A stretch of DNA of 64,000 nt from Syntrophomonadaceae bacterium (GCA_007121075.1 SKMK01000003.1:18389-82388); one strand, 5' to 3'; counted from the stretch's first letter, positions 34,421 to 43,600 are shown. Notes: a model not told the origin generated them from the letters alone. Program-made: numbers and translations.

Positions 34421-36448
34421 TTAGCCGGGAATATACCCCTGCATTTCCTCACGGACATCAGCAAGGGAAGAATAATTCCATTTCTCACCCATTGCTTCAG
34501 CCAGATCACAGATCAATTTCCAATCCTGCGGCGATTCTGGGCCGCCTTCCAGGGCTGCTTGATTGATACAGACCTCTCCTGATGAATTGGTGAAAGTCCC
34601 ATTTTTGCGTTCCGGTGGCTGGGCAGGGAAAACCAGGTTGCTTTTCTCCGGTACTCCGCTGCGGTTAAGGCATGAAATCGCCAGAAAATCTAATCCCCCC
34701 GGCTTTAAATCGGAGAGTCCGTCTCCAAAGACCAGTGCGCCTTTGACTTTGCCGTTTACAGCCGCAGAAACAACTTCTTCGCGGTTTAAACCGGCTTCCC
34801 CGTTAAGAGCCACAAATCCGGGACCGAAAGATGGCGATCCACCCAGGACGATAGTACCAGCAGCGTTGCTGTACCGGGATAGGAGTAGAAGGTCGCTTCG
34901 GCCGTATTCAAGCTGTCCTCCGGCTTTGGTCATGGCCAGCAGAGCTTCTACAGCTGTATCGGCGGCGTTTTTAAAAAATGAAGAAGCAACTACTGTGCAG
35001 CTCCTTATTTTTACCAACTGCTCCGCGGCTTTCTGCAGGTCTTCGGCCGCAACGCCTGCCTCTTTGGCCGGCCCTGAAAGATCATCCCCGCGCATGGCGG
35101 CAGTGATTCCCTTCAGCACGGCAGCTTCTGAGCCGGGCTTGTATTCGACACAGATCTCTTTAAAAGTGTTCTTAATCTCCTCTTTTTTATCGCTGATGCG
35201 CACTATTACCGCATCGCCAAAACGTCCGGCTTGCTGAACGGCAAAAGCGGCTACCGGGTGACTTTCTTCCAGCCCCGACCCGATCACGATAATCGCTTCG
35301 CACTCCTGCATGGTGGCCGGGGTAGGTCCGCAGACGTCCGGCCCGGTAATTTTATACAGGCCCTGGTAAGCCTGGCCCCAGGCTTTTTCTACGCCCAGGT
35401 CAACATTAGCGGTACCTAAAACCGAGCGGGCCAGTTTTTGCAGCAGGTAACTTTCTTCATTGCTCTGTTTACCGGAAGCCATTACGGCCACAGCGCCCGG
35501 GCCTGATTTTTCCTTAATATCAAGAAGGTTCCGGGCTGTTTCTTTTACAGCTTCGTCGTAAGCAACTTCCTTGTAATCACTGCCCTCAAGCTGCAGTGGT
35601 GCTTCCACGGGATCGGGTTCCGGCTTGTGAACGCCAAACTTGCCTTTCTGGCAGACCCAGCTCACTTTTTCCCCCTCTGCAGGAACGGTGACCTTGATCA
35701 GGTCATCGCCTGATGCCTGTCGTTCCAAGAAGCAGCCGATTGAGCACTCCACGCAAACTCCAGGAACCCGCGAAAGCTCCCATTCCCTGCCTGCAGCAGC
35801 CCTCCCGGATTCGGTCAGGGCGGCTACCGGGCAGACATCAACACACTGCCCGCAAAAAATACAGCCTGCTTCTTCCATGGATACTTCTTTGCCGTCTTTA
35901 TAGGGTACCACCCTGGTATTGACACCGTTGCCGACCAGCTCGTAAACATAGCAACCGGGGTTGGTCCGGCATACCTGGACGCAGCGGCCGCAAACGATGC
36001 ATTTTTCTTCATCGCGGACAATGTAGGGGTTGTCTTGAGCCTTTTCTACAGGCACTTCCCGGTCAAGCTGTTCGGGAAGTTCAACCTTGAATTGATAGGA
36101 CTTTTCCTGCAGTTCGCAAGTTCCAGTCCGTTCACAGGTCAGGCAGTCTTTGTACGGGTGTGTCGCTAAAAAAAGTTCCAGGATCTGATCGCGCATTTTC
36201 TGGATTTCCGGTGTCGTAGTTTCAACTACCATTCCTTCGGTAACCGGGTTGTCGCAGGATGTGATCGGCTTGTCGAAGCCCTGAACATCAACAATACAGA
36301 CACGGCAATGGCCAAGCGGTGCCAACCGGGGGTGGTAGCAAAGAGTGGGAATGTCGATTCCGTTCTGCCGGGCCGCCTCCAGAATAGTCGTGCCCTCTTC
36401 AGCAAATACTTTCTTGCCATTAATTTGTAGGTTTACTGTTTTCATCAT
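34421..36448 (-). CDS. NuoG/FdhA-like iron-sulfur subunit of an SfrAB-type NADPH oxidoreductase
   Basis: 675 residues. It carries many cluster sites in order: a [2Fe-2S] ferredoxin domain (CYHPRLAPLGHCRVC), the NuoG His-Cys motif (HPYKDCLTCERTGTCEL), two [4Fe-4S] motifs (CIVCGRCVQVC, CIFCGQCVDVC) and a fourth site (CVECSIGC) opening a molybdopterin-oxidoreductase fold. The fold is shorter than in formate dehydrogenase, and no catalytic Cys or selenocysteine is recognisable, so formate oxidation is unlikely. Pairing with a NuoF-GltD fusion in the next gene matches SfrA of the soluble NADPH oxidoreductase SfrAB. It should pass electrons from NADPH to an unknown acceptor in the cytoplasm. Confidence 0.72.
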   Translation of the reverse strand: MMKTVNLQINGKKVFAEEGTTILEAARQNGIDIPTLCYHPRLAPLGHCRVCIVDVQGFDKPITSCDNPVTEGMVVETTTPEIQKMRDQILELFLATHPYKDCLTCERTGTCELQEKSYQFKVELPEQLDREVPVEKAQDNPYIVRDEEKCIVCGRCVQVCRTNPGCYVYELVGNGVNTRVVPYKDGKEVSMEEAGCIFCGQCVDVCPVAALTESGRAAAGREWELSRVPGVCVECSIGCFLERQASGDDLIKVTVPAEGEKVSWVCQKGKFGVHKPEPDPVEAPLQLEGSDYKEVAYDEAVKETARNLLDIKEKSGPGAVAVMASGKQSNEESYLLQKLARSVLGTANVDLGVEKAWGQAYQGLYKITGPDVCGPTPATMQECEAIIVIGSGLEESHPVAAFAVQQAGRFGDAVIVRISDKKEEIKNTFKEICVEYKPGSEAAVLKGITAAMRGDDLSGPAKEAGVAAEDLQKAAEQLVKIRSCTVVASSFFKNAADTAVEALLAMTKAGGQLEYGRSDLLLLSRYSNAAGTIVLGGSPSFGPGFVALNGEAGLNREEVVSAAVNGKVKGALVFGDGLSDLKPGGLDFLAISCLNRSGVPEKSNLVFPAQPPERKNGTFTNSSGEVCINQAALEGGPESPQDWKLICDLAEAMGEKWNYSSLADVREEMQGYIPG

Positions 36449-36464
36449 TATACCCTCCCCTCGG

Positions 36465-38426
36465 TTATGAAATAGCCAGACCCAAGCGCAAACACTTGAT
36501 ACAGCGTTCCGCTTCGTCGATAACTTCAGATGGATTTTTAAAGCCCAGTTCAGCTTCGTCGAAACCTTTAATCCTGATGCTCACCGGGCAGGCTTCTTCT
36601 TCCAGGCGGGTTCTCCCACCTACCATTTCCGGTACTCCTTCTTCTTTGTATACACCTATTTTTTCAACATGTTGCTCTTTAACTACCTGGGGACTCGGCT
36701 TGCTCTTGCCGGTCCGGATATAGTTGTCAATTGCTTCTGCGGCGCGGTTGGCGGATGCAATAGCCTCGATCACTGTAGCAGCACCCAGGACAACGTCACC
36801 ACCGGCAAATACACCCGGTTGATCCGTTTCCATCGTGGCGGGATTGGTTTGGATAGTTCCTTTTTGTGTCGGTTCAAAACCGCATTCCGGAGTTATATAA
36901 CAAAAATCAGCAACCTGCCCGATGGCAGGAATTACTGTGTCCACTTCCAACACAAAATCGGACCCTTCGATCGGTTCAGGCCTGCGCCTGCCGCTTTCGT
37001 CGGGCTCTCCCAGCTTCATTTTGATACACTGCAGGCCGCTGACACAACTTGCTTCTTCCAGGATGCAGGTGGGATTGGCAAGCAGGTGGAATTTAATTCC
37101 TTCCTCTTCTGCCGCATCCACTTCTGCCTTGTTGGCGGGCATTTCCGCCCTGCTGCGGCGGTAAATCAGGTTAACTTCTTTAACGCCAAGGCGTACCGCG
37201 GAACGGGCACAGTCCATGGCCACGTTTCCGCCGCCGATTACCGCTACCTTGTCGCCGATATCGACTTTTTCGCCGAGATTGACTTTGCGCAGGTATTCCA
37301 CGCCGGGCATAAAACCCCTGTAACCTGCGTCTTCACCCGGGCAGCCCATGTTGGCGCTTTCATGGAGACCGTTAGCAATAAAGATGGCCTTAAAACCTTC
37401 ATCCCACAGTTTTTCAAGGGGGATGTCTTCGCCAATCTTGGTATTGTACTTAATTTCCACACCCAGGCTTTCTACCAGCTCAATTTCGGCATTGAGGATA
37501 TCCCGGGGCAGGCGGTAACTGGGAATACCCACTGCCAGCATACCGCCGGCTACGGGCAGAGCCTCGTATATTATGACCTTGTAACCCTTTTGAGCCAGCT
37601 GGTAGGCCGCATTCAAGCCCGCCGGGCCGGCACCTATGACCGCCACTTGATCGGCATTGGGGCCGGGTTTGGAATAGCGGTCTTTCTGATCGTAATTGGT
37701 CCTGATTCCAAAATCTGATGCAAACCGTTTTAACAACCTGATTGACAGGGACTCGTCATAGGGCTGCCGATTGCAGTTTGATTCGCAGGGGTGAACGCAC
37801 ACACGGCCCAGGGTCCCTACCAAAGGTGTTTTTTCGCGATTTATTGCCAGCGCACCTTCGTAATCTCCTTCTTTGATACACTCAATATACCTGGGAATAT
37901 TAATATGAGCCGGACAACCGTTACGGCAGGGAGCCGTCAATACCGGCCGGTATGTGAGGCCGTTTCCGGCCGGCGGCCGTTCTTCATTCAAATAGGCTGA
38001 AAAATTATCTTCAAAATGTTCAAGAGCATGAAGAAGGGGAACCGGTGAAGACATTCCAAGCTCACAAAGCGAACTGTCCTTAACCAGCTTGCTGATCTCC
38101 TTCAGAAAAGCCAGATCCTCCCTGCTGCCGTTACCTTCAATCAGCTTTTCCAGCCGGTCGGCAATCACCTGGCTGCCGGCACGGCAGGGAATGCAGCGGC
38201 CGCAGGATTCCTGCTGGACATTTCTGAAATACTCTTTTAACGATTCGACTACATTTACTTCCGGATCAAAAACCATTAGCCCCGCCCAGCCGACGAAAGC
38301 TTTAAGATTTTCGCCTTCAATCTGAGGCGGGACATCCAACTGGTTCAGGTCAATCCGTTCATCTGATTTCTTGTTTCGTTCGTCAATTAATTTTCCATTC
38401 CAGCTGCTAAAAAATACTTTGGACAT
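36465..38426 (-). CDS. NuoF C-terminal / GltD-like NADPH oxidoreductase subunit (SfrB-type)
   Basis: 653 residues. The first ~135 contain only the NuoF C-terminal cluster domain (SCGRCIPCRAGSQ, later CELG); the FMN/NADH domain of NuoF is absent. A GltD-like part follows: a Cys-rich helical adapter (CRNGCPAHINIPRY, CVHPCESNC), an FAD site VAVIGAGPAGLNAAYQL near residue 265, an NADPH site VAVIGGGNVAMDCARSA with IYRRSRAEMPA, and GVFAGGDVVLGAATV. A further NuoF-like tail closes the chain. This is the layout of SfrB in Geobacter. It begins an operon with the NuoG-like gene 16 bases downstream. NADPH as donor is inferred from the RRS/R motif. Confidence 0.74.
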   Translation of the reverse strand: MSKVFFSSWNGKLIDERNKKSDERIDLNQLDVPPQIEGENLKAFVGWAGLMVFDPEVNVVESLKEYFRNVQQESCGRCIPCRAGSQVIADRLEKLIEGNGSREDLAFLKEISKLVKDSSLCELGMSSPVPLLHALEHFEDNFSAYLNEERPPAGNGLTYRPVLTAPCRNGCPAHINIPRYIECIKEGDYEGALAINREKTPLVGTLGRVCVHPCESNCNRQPYDESLSIRLLKRFASDFGIRTNYDQKDRYSKPGPNADQVAVIGAGPAGLNAAYQLAQKGYKVIIYEALPVAGGMLAVGIPSYRLPRDILNAEIELVESLGVEIKYNTKIGEDIPLEKLWDEGFKAIFIANGLHESANMGCPGEDAGYRGFMPGVEYLRKVNLGEKVDIGDKVAVIGGGNVAMDCARSAVRLGVKEVNLIYRRSRAEMPANKAEVDAAEEEGIKFHLLANPTCILEEASCVSGLQCIKMKLGEPDESGRRRPEPIEGSDFVLEVDTVIPAIGQVADFCYITPECGFEPTQKGTIQTNPATMETDQPGVFAGGDVVLGAATVIEAIASANRAAEAIDNYIRTGKSKPSPQVVKEQHVEKIGVYKEEGVPEMVGGRTRLEEEACPVSIRIKGFDEAELGFKNPSEVIDEAERCIKCLRLGLAIS

Positions 38427-38530
38427 TTTTCCCTCTCTCCCTAAAGAAATTACTTAACCTGCCTCCCCTGTTATGGTTCGTGATTCTTTTCACTCATCCT
38501 CCCTCCAATTGGAAATTATGATATCCGATT

Positions 38531-38543
38531 AAGGCTAAGCCTT
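38531..38543. promoter_or_regulatory. Short palindrome upstream of the SfrAB-like operon
   Basis: AAGGCT-A-AGCCTT is a perfect 13-base palindrome about 105 bases upstream of the SfrB-like start, inside the 210-base gap after the TsaD-like gene. It may be an operator for the oxidoreductase operon; there is no match to a known regulator site. Confidence 0.25.
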
Positions 38544-38636
38544 TATCCATGCGATCAACCTATGATAACTTCGCCATTCTTTGAGAAATTCCTTTTACAG
38601 TTTTAATAGTAAGTAATTTTAACGAATATATTTTTT

Positions 38637-39599
38637 CTAAGTCCTAAAGTGGCGGGCTGCCTGCACGGCCAGGCCGACGGCATTGTCGGAAGCAAACTCC
38701 GGAGCGGCAAAAAACAACTTGAGTTTCTCCGTTTTCCAGGCCAGTCTTTCTCTGATATACCTGTTTGCCATAACCCCTCCCACGGCCAGGACTCCGTCAA
38801 AATCATCACCGCCGGTATGGGAGCTGGTAATGGCTGCGGCCAGGGAGTCAGCGATGCAGGCCTCTATTGCCCGGGCCACGTCTTCTTTCCTCCACCCTTC
38901 CCGCAGGGCCTGTTCAGCCCGGGTAGCGGGGCCGGAAAAACTGATCTGTGCCCCTTTTATTGCTACCGGCAGCTCCACGGCTCCGTCTTGCCCCGCCCGG
39001 GCCAGTATTTCCAGCTGCGGCCCGGCCGGAAATCCCAGTTCCATCATTCTTCCCAGACGGTCAATAAACTGTCCGGCATTTAGATCGCTGCCCCCGCCGA
39101 GCAGGTGTAGTTCCAGTGAGCCGGGCTTAATTTCTTCGGCGGCAACGACTTCGGTGGTCCCTCCCGACAAATGGACGCACAAGTAGCGCCCTGGTTTCAG
39201 CCCTGCCGACCACAGACCGGCCATTATATGCCCTTCCTGATGCGAAGAAGGCAAAAAATTAAGGCCCATGGTTTGAGCAAGAAACAAACCAAAGGCCTCA
39301 CTTACTTTGAAAACCGGCATGTAGGAATTCGGCTGCGGACGAGGGCGGGTTGAGGCGGCAGCCGCAGCTACCTTATATCCCTTCATTCTATTGCCCCTGC
39401 CCTCCCATAGCAGGGGCAAGTTTTTGATATGAGAAAAAACTGCCTCCGACTGGCGCAAACCCAGGCTGCCTGTTTCAACAGCCAGGGGCAACCTGCTGTC
39501 AATAATTAGCCTTTCTTCCCGGTCAACCACGGCCAGTGAAGTAGTATACGCCGACGTATCAAGCCCCAAATAGATTAGATACTCATGATTCTCTCTCAA
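38637..39599 (-). CDS. TsaD/Kae1-like ASKHA-fold protein
   Basis: 320 residues. It has the ASKHA start LGLDTSAYTTSLAVVD, the metal-binding HQEGH (HXXXH of TsaD) near residue 120, and a C-terminal ATP site (DGVLAVGGVMANRYIRE). It is a paralogue, not the true TsaD: Clostridia carry this second, divergent copy near nusB-xseA, annotated as glycoprotease-like. Its role is unknown. The 5' end overlaps nusB by 17 bases. Confidence 0.75.
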   Translation of the reverse strand: MRENHEYLIYLGLDTSAYTTSLAVVDREERLIIDSRLPLAVETGSLGLRQSEAVFSHIKNLPLLWEGRGNRMKGYKVAAAAASTRPRPQPNSYMPVFKVSEAFGLFLAQTMGLNFLPSSHQEGHIMAGLWSAGLKPGRYLCVHLSGGTTEVVAAEEIKPGSLELHLLGGGSDLNAGQFIDRLGRMMELGFPAGPQLEILARAGQDGAVELPVAIKGAQISFSGPATRAEQALREGWRKEDVARAIEACIADSLAAAITSSHTGGDDFDGVLAVGGVMANRYIRERLAWKTEKLKLFFAAPEFASDNAVGLAVQAARHFRT

Positions 39600-39999
39600 A
39601 AGCTTCTCCTACCGCACGATCTAATACTCCATTGATAAAGCCAACAGCTTCACCAGTGCTGCCGTATTTTTTGGCCAGCTCCAGGGCCTCGTTTATCGAA
39701 ACTGCGGGGGGGATATCGGGACGATAATTAATTTCAAAAAGGGCCAGCCGGAGCAGGTTGCGATCCACGGCGGAAAGTCTTTCAAGCTCCCACTTGACCA
39801 GGTGTTTCTTAATGATTTGATCCAGAGGCTCGCGGTTACCAACCGTACCGGTTACCAGCTCTTCTACGAACTGCTCTTCTTCTTCGTTGAACTTGTAATC
39901 TTCCAAAGATCGGATCAGGGCCTGTTTAACCCTGCATCTGCCAATATCAACTTGAAAAAGAGCTTTAAAAGCAACTTCTCTAGCTAAACGACGGGACAA
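39583..39999 (-). CDS. nusB: Transcription antitermination factor NusB
   Basis: 138 residues, the usual length. The all-helical family pattern is present: SRRLAREVAFKALFQVDIG, then LVTGTVGNREPLDQII and the C-terminal INEALELAKKYGSTGEAVGFINGVLDR. It binds rRNA boxA with NusE for antitermination of rRNA operons. It lies between the Asp23 group and the TsaD-like gene. Confidence 0.94.
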   Translation of the reverse strand: MSRRLAREVAFKALFQVDIGRCRVKQALIRSLEDYKFNEEEEQFVEELVTGTVGNREPLDQIIKKHLVKWELERLSAVDRNLLRLALFEINYRPDIPPAVSINEALELAKKYGSTGEAVGFINGVLDRAVGEAFERES

Positions 40000-40067
40000 T
40001 CGGTCAGTACCTCCGTGCTGTCAGCTTATAATCATTAAAAAAGATAGTAGCGTTTAGCGGTTTGGGC

Positions 40068-40298
40068 TCAATCAGATTCTTCTCTGGTAGAAAATAGGCG
40101 CCTAAAAAAACTGCCGACATCTTTACTGAGATCTAATCTCCAGCCAATCAATATCCCGATCCCGATACACAGGTATATAAAAACACTCCACCAGAATCCA
40201 TAATTAACCACCAACAGGGCAAATACCAGCCCCAGCAAACCGCCCAGGATTTTTCCCCAGTGTCTGCTGATTATTAACCACCAGTTCATTTCAGACAA
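40068..40298 (-). CDS. DUF2273 small membrane protein
   Basis: 76 residues with two adjacent hydrophobic segments (ILGGLLGLVFALLVVNYGFWW and VFIYLCIGIGILIGWRL). DUF2273 proteins regularly accompany Asp23 and AmaP, as here, and are thought to belong to the same envelope-stress assembly. It begins 32 bases after amaP. Confidence 0.85.
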   Translation of the reverse strand: MSEMNWWLIISRHWGKILGGLLGLVFALLVVNYGFWWSVFIYLCIGIGILIGWRLDLSKDVGSFFRRLFSTREESD

Positions 40299-40330
40299 GA
40301 TATGCTCCCCCTTCTAACATAAATTCGGAT

Positions 40331-40861
40331 CTATTTTTTGGATGGAGCCTGTTCTGTAACAATGTTCTCGACCATCACTTTAACTTCGTGGACGGTTATT
40401 CCGGTAATCTCTTCAACATATTCCTTAATCTTCGACTGCAGTTCACTGGTCAACCCCGGCATAGAAACGTCGGGCATAACCCTGATTTTTACAGTGATAA
40501 TCAGTCCATCCTGCGTAAAAGAAACCTGCCTGCTGACATCTTTAAGACCCTGGATTTGCTGGACGACCCTTAAAACAATATTCTCAATAGCAGGAATCGA
40601 TATGGCCACTTCACCATATTCGCTGCCTTTAAGCACAGCATTGCCGGGGCCTTTGGACTTGCGAAAGCCGAGGATTAACAAAATCAGGGCAATCAGCACT
40701 AAAGCCGCTACAACCCCAAGGACAACTTCTTCTCCTGCCCATCCGGGCAGGTACAGGGCAAGGCCGGGAACCAGATTGTATTTAACGGCTAGCAGAAACA
40801 GGGCGGCGCCAATCAATATTAGCGCCACAAAAACCATTATCACCCGGGCTAACGTTTTCAT
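40331..40861 (-). CDS. amaP: Alkaline shock membrane anchor protein AmaP
   Basis: 176 residues. Two N-terminal transmembrane segments (residues ~5-27 and ~45-66) are followed by an Asp23-like cytoplasmic domain (YGEVAISIPAIENIVLRVVQQ). AmaP anchors Asp23 to the membrane in Gram-positive bacteria. It lies between asp23 and the DUF2273 gene, the standard order. Confidence 0.88.
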   Translation of the reverse strand: MKTLARVIMVFVALILIGAALFLLAVKYNLVPGLALYLPGWAGEEVVLGVVAALVLIALILLILGFRKSKGPGNAVLKGSEYGEVAISIPAIENIVLRVVQQIQGLKDVSRQVSFTQDGLIITVKIRVMPDVSMPGLTSELQSKIKEYVEEITGITVHEVKVMVENIVTEQAPSKK

Positions 40862-40896
40862 ATAAAGTCCCCCTTTGTTTTATACCAGTCTAACCC

Positions 40897-41322
40897 TTAT
40901 TCTTTGCTTTCTACTTCCTCTTCGCCTTCTGCGGGCTCTCCTTCAATCTCTTCTTCTTTCTGGGGGAAATGGACGCCCTGGACATGAACATTAACTCCAG
41001 TCACCCGGAGCCCGGTCATATTTTCAACCGTATTTTTAACTCCTTCCTGGATATCCCAGGCCACATCGGGAATCCGGGCGCCGTAATCAACTATGATAAA
41101 GATGTCTACTTTTGCTTCTTCGGTGCCGACCTCTACCTTAATGCCCTTGGAGAGGTTACGGCGGCCGAGTACTTCGGCGATGCCGCCGGCGATACCGCCG
41201 CTCATCGAGGCTACTCCCTCAATTTCTGTCGCGGCCAAACCGGCAATTATCGAAACCACTTCTTCGGCAATCTTAACTTCTCCAAGTTCTGTGGGCAGGG
41301 TCCGGGTCTCTTCATCCGCCAT
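40897..41322 (-). CDS. Asp23/Gls24 family envelope stress protein
   Basis: 141 residues from ATG 41322 with GGGAGGT seven bases upstream. The core GEVKIAEEVVSIIAGLAATEIEGVASM and VKNTVENMTGLRVTGVNVHVQGV are typical; the C-terminus is acidic. It polymerises under the membrane through AmaP. In spore formers the spoIIIAA-AH operon lies between efp and this gene; only the CD1247-type gene is found here. Confidence 0.9.
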   Translation of the reverse strand: MADEETRTLPTELGEVKIAEEVVSIIAGLAATEIEGVASMSGGIAGGIAEVLGRRNLSKGIKVEVGTEEAKVDIFIIVDYGARIPDVAWDIQEGVKNTVENMTGLRVTGVNVHVQGVHFPQKEEEIEGEPAEGEEEVESKE

Positions 41323-41448
41323 TTTCATACCTCCCAACCATAATATTTATAAGCGCAAAGCTTATCCTTTAAACTGTATTATAACAGACTACGGTTAACG
41401 GTTCAATTTTCCGGCCCGGTAAACTACTATTTTTTCAGTTTTTATCGG

Positions 41449-41904
41449 CTATTCTTCTTCCTCTTCCTTTTCGTCCAGATCCGACAATTCCTCAAAATCT
41501 TCATCCCATTCTTCGTCGTCAACCAGCACGGCTTCACCGCAGCCGGGGCAGGTCACCTCGATCGAAGAGTCCTGGTCGAGAATATTTTCGTCAAATACAA
41601 CGATTTCCCGGCAGTTGGGGCATTCAATAGAAAATCCATCTTCGTATTCATCAAACTCATCTTCATCTTCTTCTTCATCTTCATAAAAATCTTCTTCAAT
41701 TTCGCTTAGGTCGTCGTCAATCGCTTCTGTGTACTCAAACAACTCCTCGTAATCAACCCTGAGATGCTCTACTTCATCGGCCATATCTTCTAACAGATCG
41801 ATAATTCGCTGCAGGATTTTTTGCTCCTTGCTTTCATCTCCCAAATCTATGCCTTCCGTATAACCCCTTAAGTACGATACTCTTGCTTTCAAATCTTCAT
41901 GCAC
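41449..41904 (-). CDS. CD1247-type acidic zinc-ribbon protein
   Basis: 151 residues. An N-terminal helical domain (VSYLRGYTEGIDLGDESKEQ) leads into a very acidic stretch and then a zinc ribbon with two CXXC pairs (CPNC, CPGC). This is the CD1247 N-terminal family that regularly follows efp in Clostridia. It may bind nucleic acid or a protein; its function is not known. Confidence 0.85.
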   Translation of the reverse strand: MHEDLKARVSYLRGYTEGIDLGDESKEQKILQRIIDLLEDMADEVEHLRVDYEELFEYTEAIDDDLSEIEEDFYEDEEEDEDEFDEYEDGFSIECPNCREIVVFDENILDQDSSIEVTCPGCGEAVLVDDEEWDEDFEELSDLDEKEEEEE

Positions 41905-41937
41905 GGCAAATTCCTCCCTTTAAGATAGTAGCCTTGA

Positions 41938-42495
41938 TCAGGCCCGTTCAATGTAATTCCCGGTGCGGGTGTCTATTTTGATCAATTCGCCGGTATTGAC
42001 AAAAAGCGGAACCTGGACTACGAGGCCCGTTTCCATGGTCGCCGGCTTGGTGGCTCCGGATGCGGTGTCACCTTTCAGGCCCGGCTCCGTGTCGGTTACC
42101 TGCAGGGTTACCGTAACCGGCAGATCAACGCCCACAATTTCGTCTCCATGCATGAGCACCTGAAGACGGTCGTTTTCTTTGAGGTACTTGACCCCGCTGC
42201 CAAGATTTTCTTCAGAAATGGTAATCTGTTCGTAGGTTTCCAGGTCCATCAAGTAAAACAGATCATCGTCCCGGTAAAGATATTCCATTTCTTTCCTTTC
42301 CAGGTGAGCCCGGGACACCTTTTCACCAGCCCGAAAAGTGTGTTCAATAATCGACCCCGAGCGCAAGTTGCGCAGTTTGGACCGGACAAAGGCTGCCCCT
42401 TTACCCGGCTTGACGTGCTGGAATTCCAGGACTGTATAAATCTCCCCCCCCATTTCAATTGTTACCCCTGTATGAAAGTCGTTAGTTGAGATCAT
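41938..42495 (-). CDS. efp: Translation elongation factor P
   Basis: 185 residues from the second of two tandem ATGs (MISTNDFHTGVTIEM). The three beta-barrel domains are intact, and the modification loop reads KPGKGAAFVRSKLRN, with Lys at the tip as in most Firmicutes. It rescues ribosomes stalled at polyproline. It lies between the M24 peptidase and the CD1247-type gene. Confidence 0.95.
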   Translation of the reverse strand: MISTNDFHTGVTIEMGGEIYTVLEFQHVKPGKGAAFVRSKLRNLRSGSIIEHTFRAGEKVSRAHLERKEMEYLYRDDDLFYLMDLETYEQITISEENLGSGVKYLKENDRLQVLMHGDEIVGVDLPVTVTLQVTDTEPGLKGDTASGATKPATMETGLVVQVPLFVNTGELIKIDTRTGNYIERA

Positions 42496-42529
42496 CATTT
42501 TAGCAGCCTACCCTTCTTCATAATGAGTT

Positions 42530-43597
42530 CTAATTTATAATTGTCAGCTCACGGGAACTTGCCGTAAACACTTCCGCGCCGGCGGCGGTAACACATGCCA
42601 TATCCTCTATCCTAACTCCGCCCCAACCCTTGATGTAGACACCCGGTTCAACTGTTACGGTCATGCCCGGCTTAAGGATGGTAGTGCTCAGGGGGTTCAA
42701 AACCGGCTGTTCATGGGTTTCCAGCCCGATCCCGTGGCCCAGGCCGTGCCCAAAATAATTGGCATAGCCGGCCCGGTCTATAATATCGCGGGCCACCGCA
42801 TCCAGGTCGCTGGCCCTCATGCCTGGCTTCACAGCCCGGCCAGCTTCCTGCTGGGCTTCCAGGACCAGGTTGTAGATCTCACGCTGCTTTTGATCGGCTT
42901 TACCCAGGGCCAGCGTCCTGGTCATATCGGTGGCATAACCCTCAAAAACAGCACCGTAATCGATGGTTACCAGGTCACCTTCCTGCATGATCCTGTTCGA
43001 TGCCGTACCGTGGGGCATTGCCCCCCTTTCTCCGGAAGCAACTATAAATCGAAAAGACCTTTCTTCTGCTCCCTGCCTGAGCAGGTAGATTTCCAGTTCC
43101 AGGGCCAGTTCATTTTCCGGCAGGCCCGGTTTGATGATGGACAGAATAAACTTAAAGGCCCGGTCAAGGACTTTTGCTCCCCGGCGCATGGTTTCAATTT
43201 CCGCTTTGCCTTTCCGCATCCGCTGTTTTTCCACGGCATCATCAACCGGGATCAGTTCCGCCGGCAGCTTTTCAATCATTTCCTGGTGGGTGGAATAAAC
43301 CACATGCCTGCTCTCAAATCCAACTTTTTCCCAGCCGGCCTCGGATATAATCGGGGCCAGGCTTTTATAAAGATCATCCTGCCACCGCCGGCTTTCAAAA
43401 TGCCCGGCTTGATCGGCGGCCTGTTCTAAATAACGGAAGTCTGTAACCAGGATCGCTTCAGTCCCGCTGATTAACAATACTCCGCTCGTCCCTTCAAAAC
43501 CGCTCAGGTAGCGGCGGTTAACCGGGTTGCTGATCAACATGGCATCAATGCTATATTCACTTAAAATTTTCCTAAATTTGTTCAGGCGGCTTTTCAT
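42530..43597 (-). CDS. Xaa-Pro aminopeptidase-like M24 metallopeptidase
   Basis: 355 residues. A creatinase N-terminal domain (MLISNPVNRRYLSGFEGTSG) precedes the pita-bread domain with metal ligands in VTIDYGAVFEGYATDMTRT, HGLGHGIGLETHE and TVEPGVYIKGWGGVRIED. It releases N-terminal residues ahead of proline or splits Xaa-Pro dipeptides. It lies between aroQ and efp, standard for Firmicutes. Confidence 0.92.
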   Translation of the reverse strand: MKSRLNKFRKILSEYSIDAMLISNPVNRRYLSGFEGTSGVLLISGTEAILVTDFRYLEQAADQAGHFESRRWQDDLYKSLAPIISEAGWEKVGFESRHVVYSTHQEMIEKLPAELIPVDDAVEKQRMRKGKAEIETMRRGAKVLDRAFKFILSIIKPGLPENELALELEIYLLRQGAEERSFRFIVASGERGAMPHGTASNRIMQEGDLVTIDYGAVFEGYATDMTRTLALGKADQKQREIYNLVLEAQQEAGRAVKPGMRASDLDAVARDIIDRAGYANYFGHGLGHGIGLETHEQPVLNPLSTTILKPGMTVTVEPGVYIKGWGGVRIEDMACVTAAGAEVFTASSRELTIIN

Positions 43598-43600
43598 AAC

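Noticed and set aside
34421-36448. Formate dehydrogenase alpha subunit
   Set aside because: Too short, and no catalytic Cys/Sec motif found; its partner is a GltD-type NADPH protein.
36669-37718. 349-codon plus-strand frame opposite the SfrB-like gene
   Set aside because: Antisense shadow of conserved FAD/NADPH motifs.
38637-39599. Bona fide TsaD (t6A enzyme)
   Set aside because: Divergent sequence and the nusB-xseA location point to the second Clostridia paralogue.
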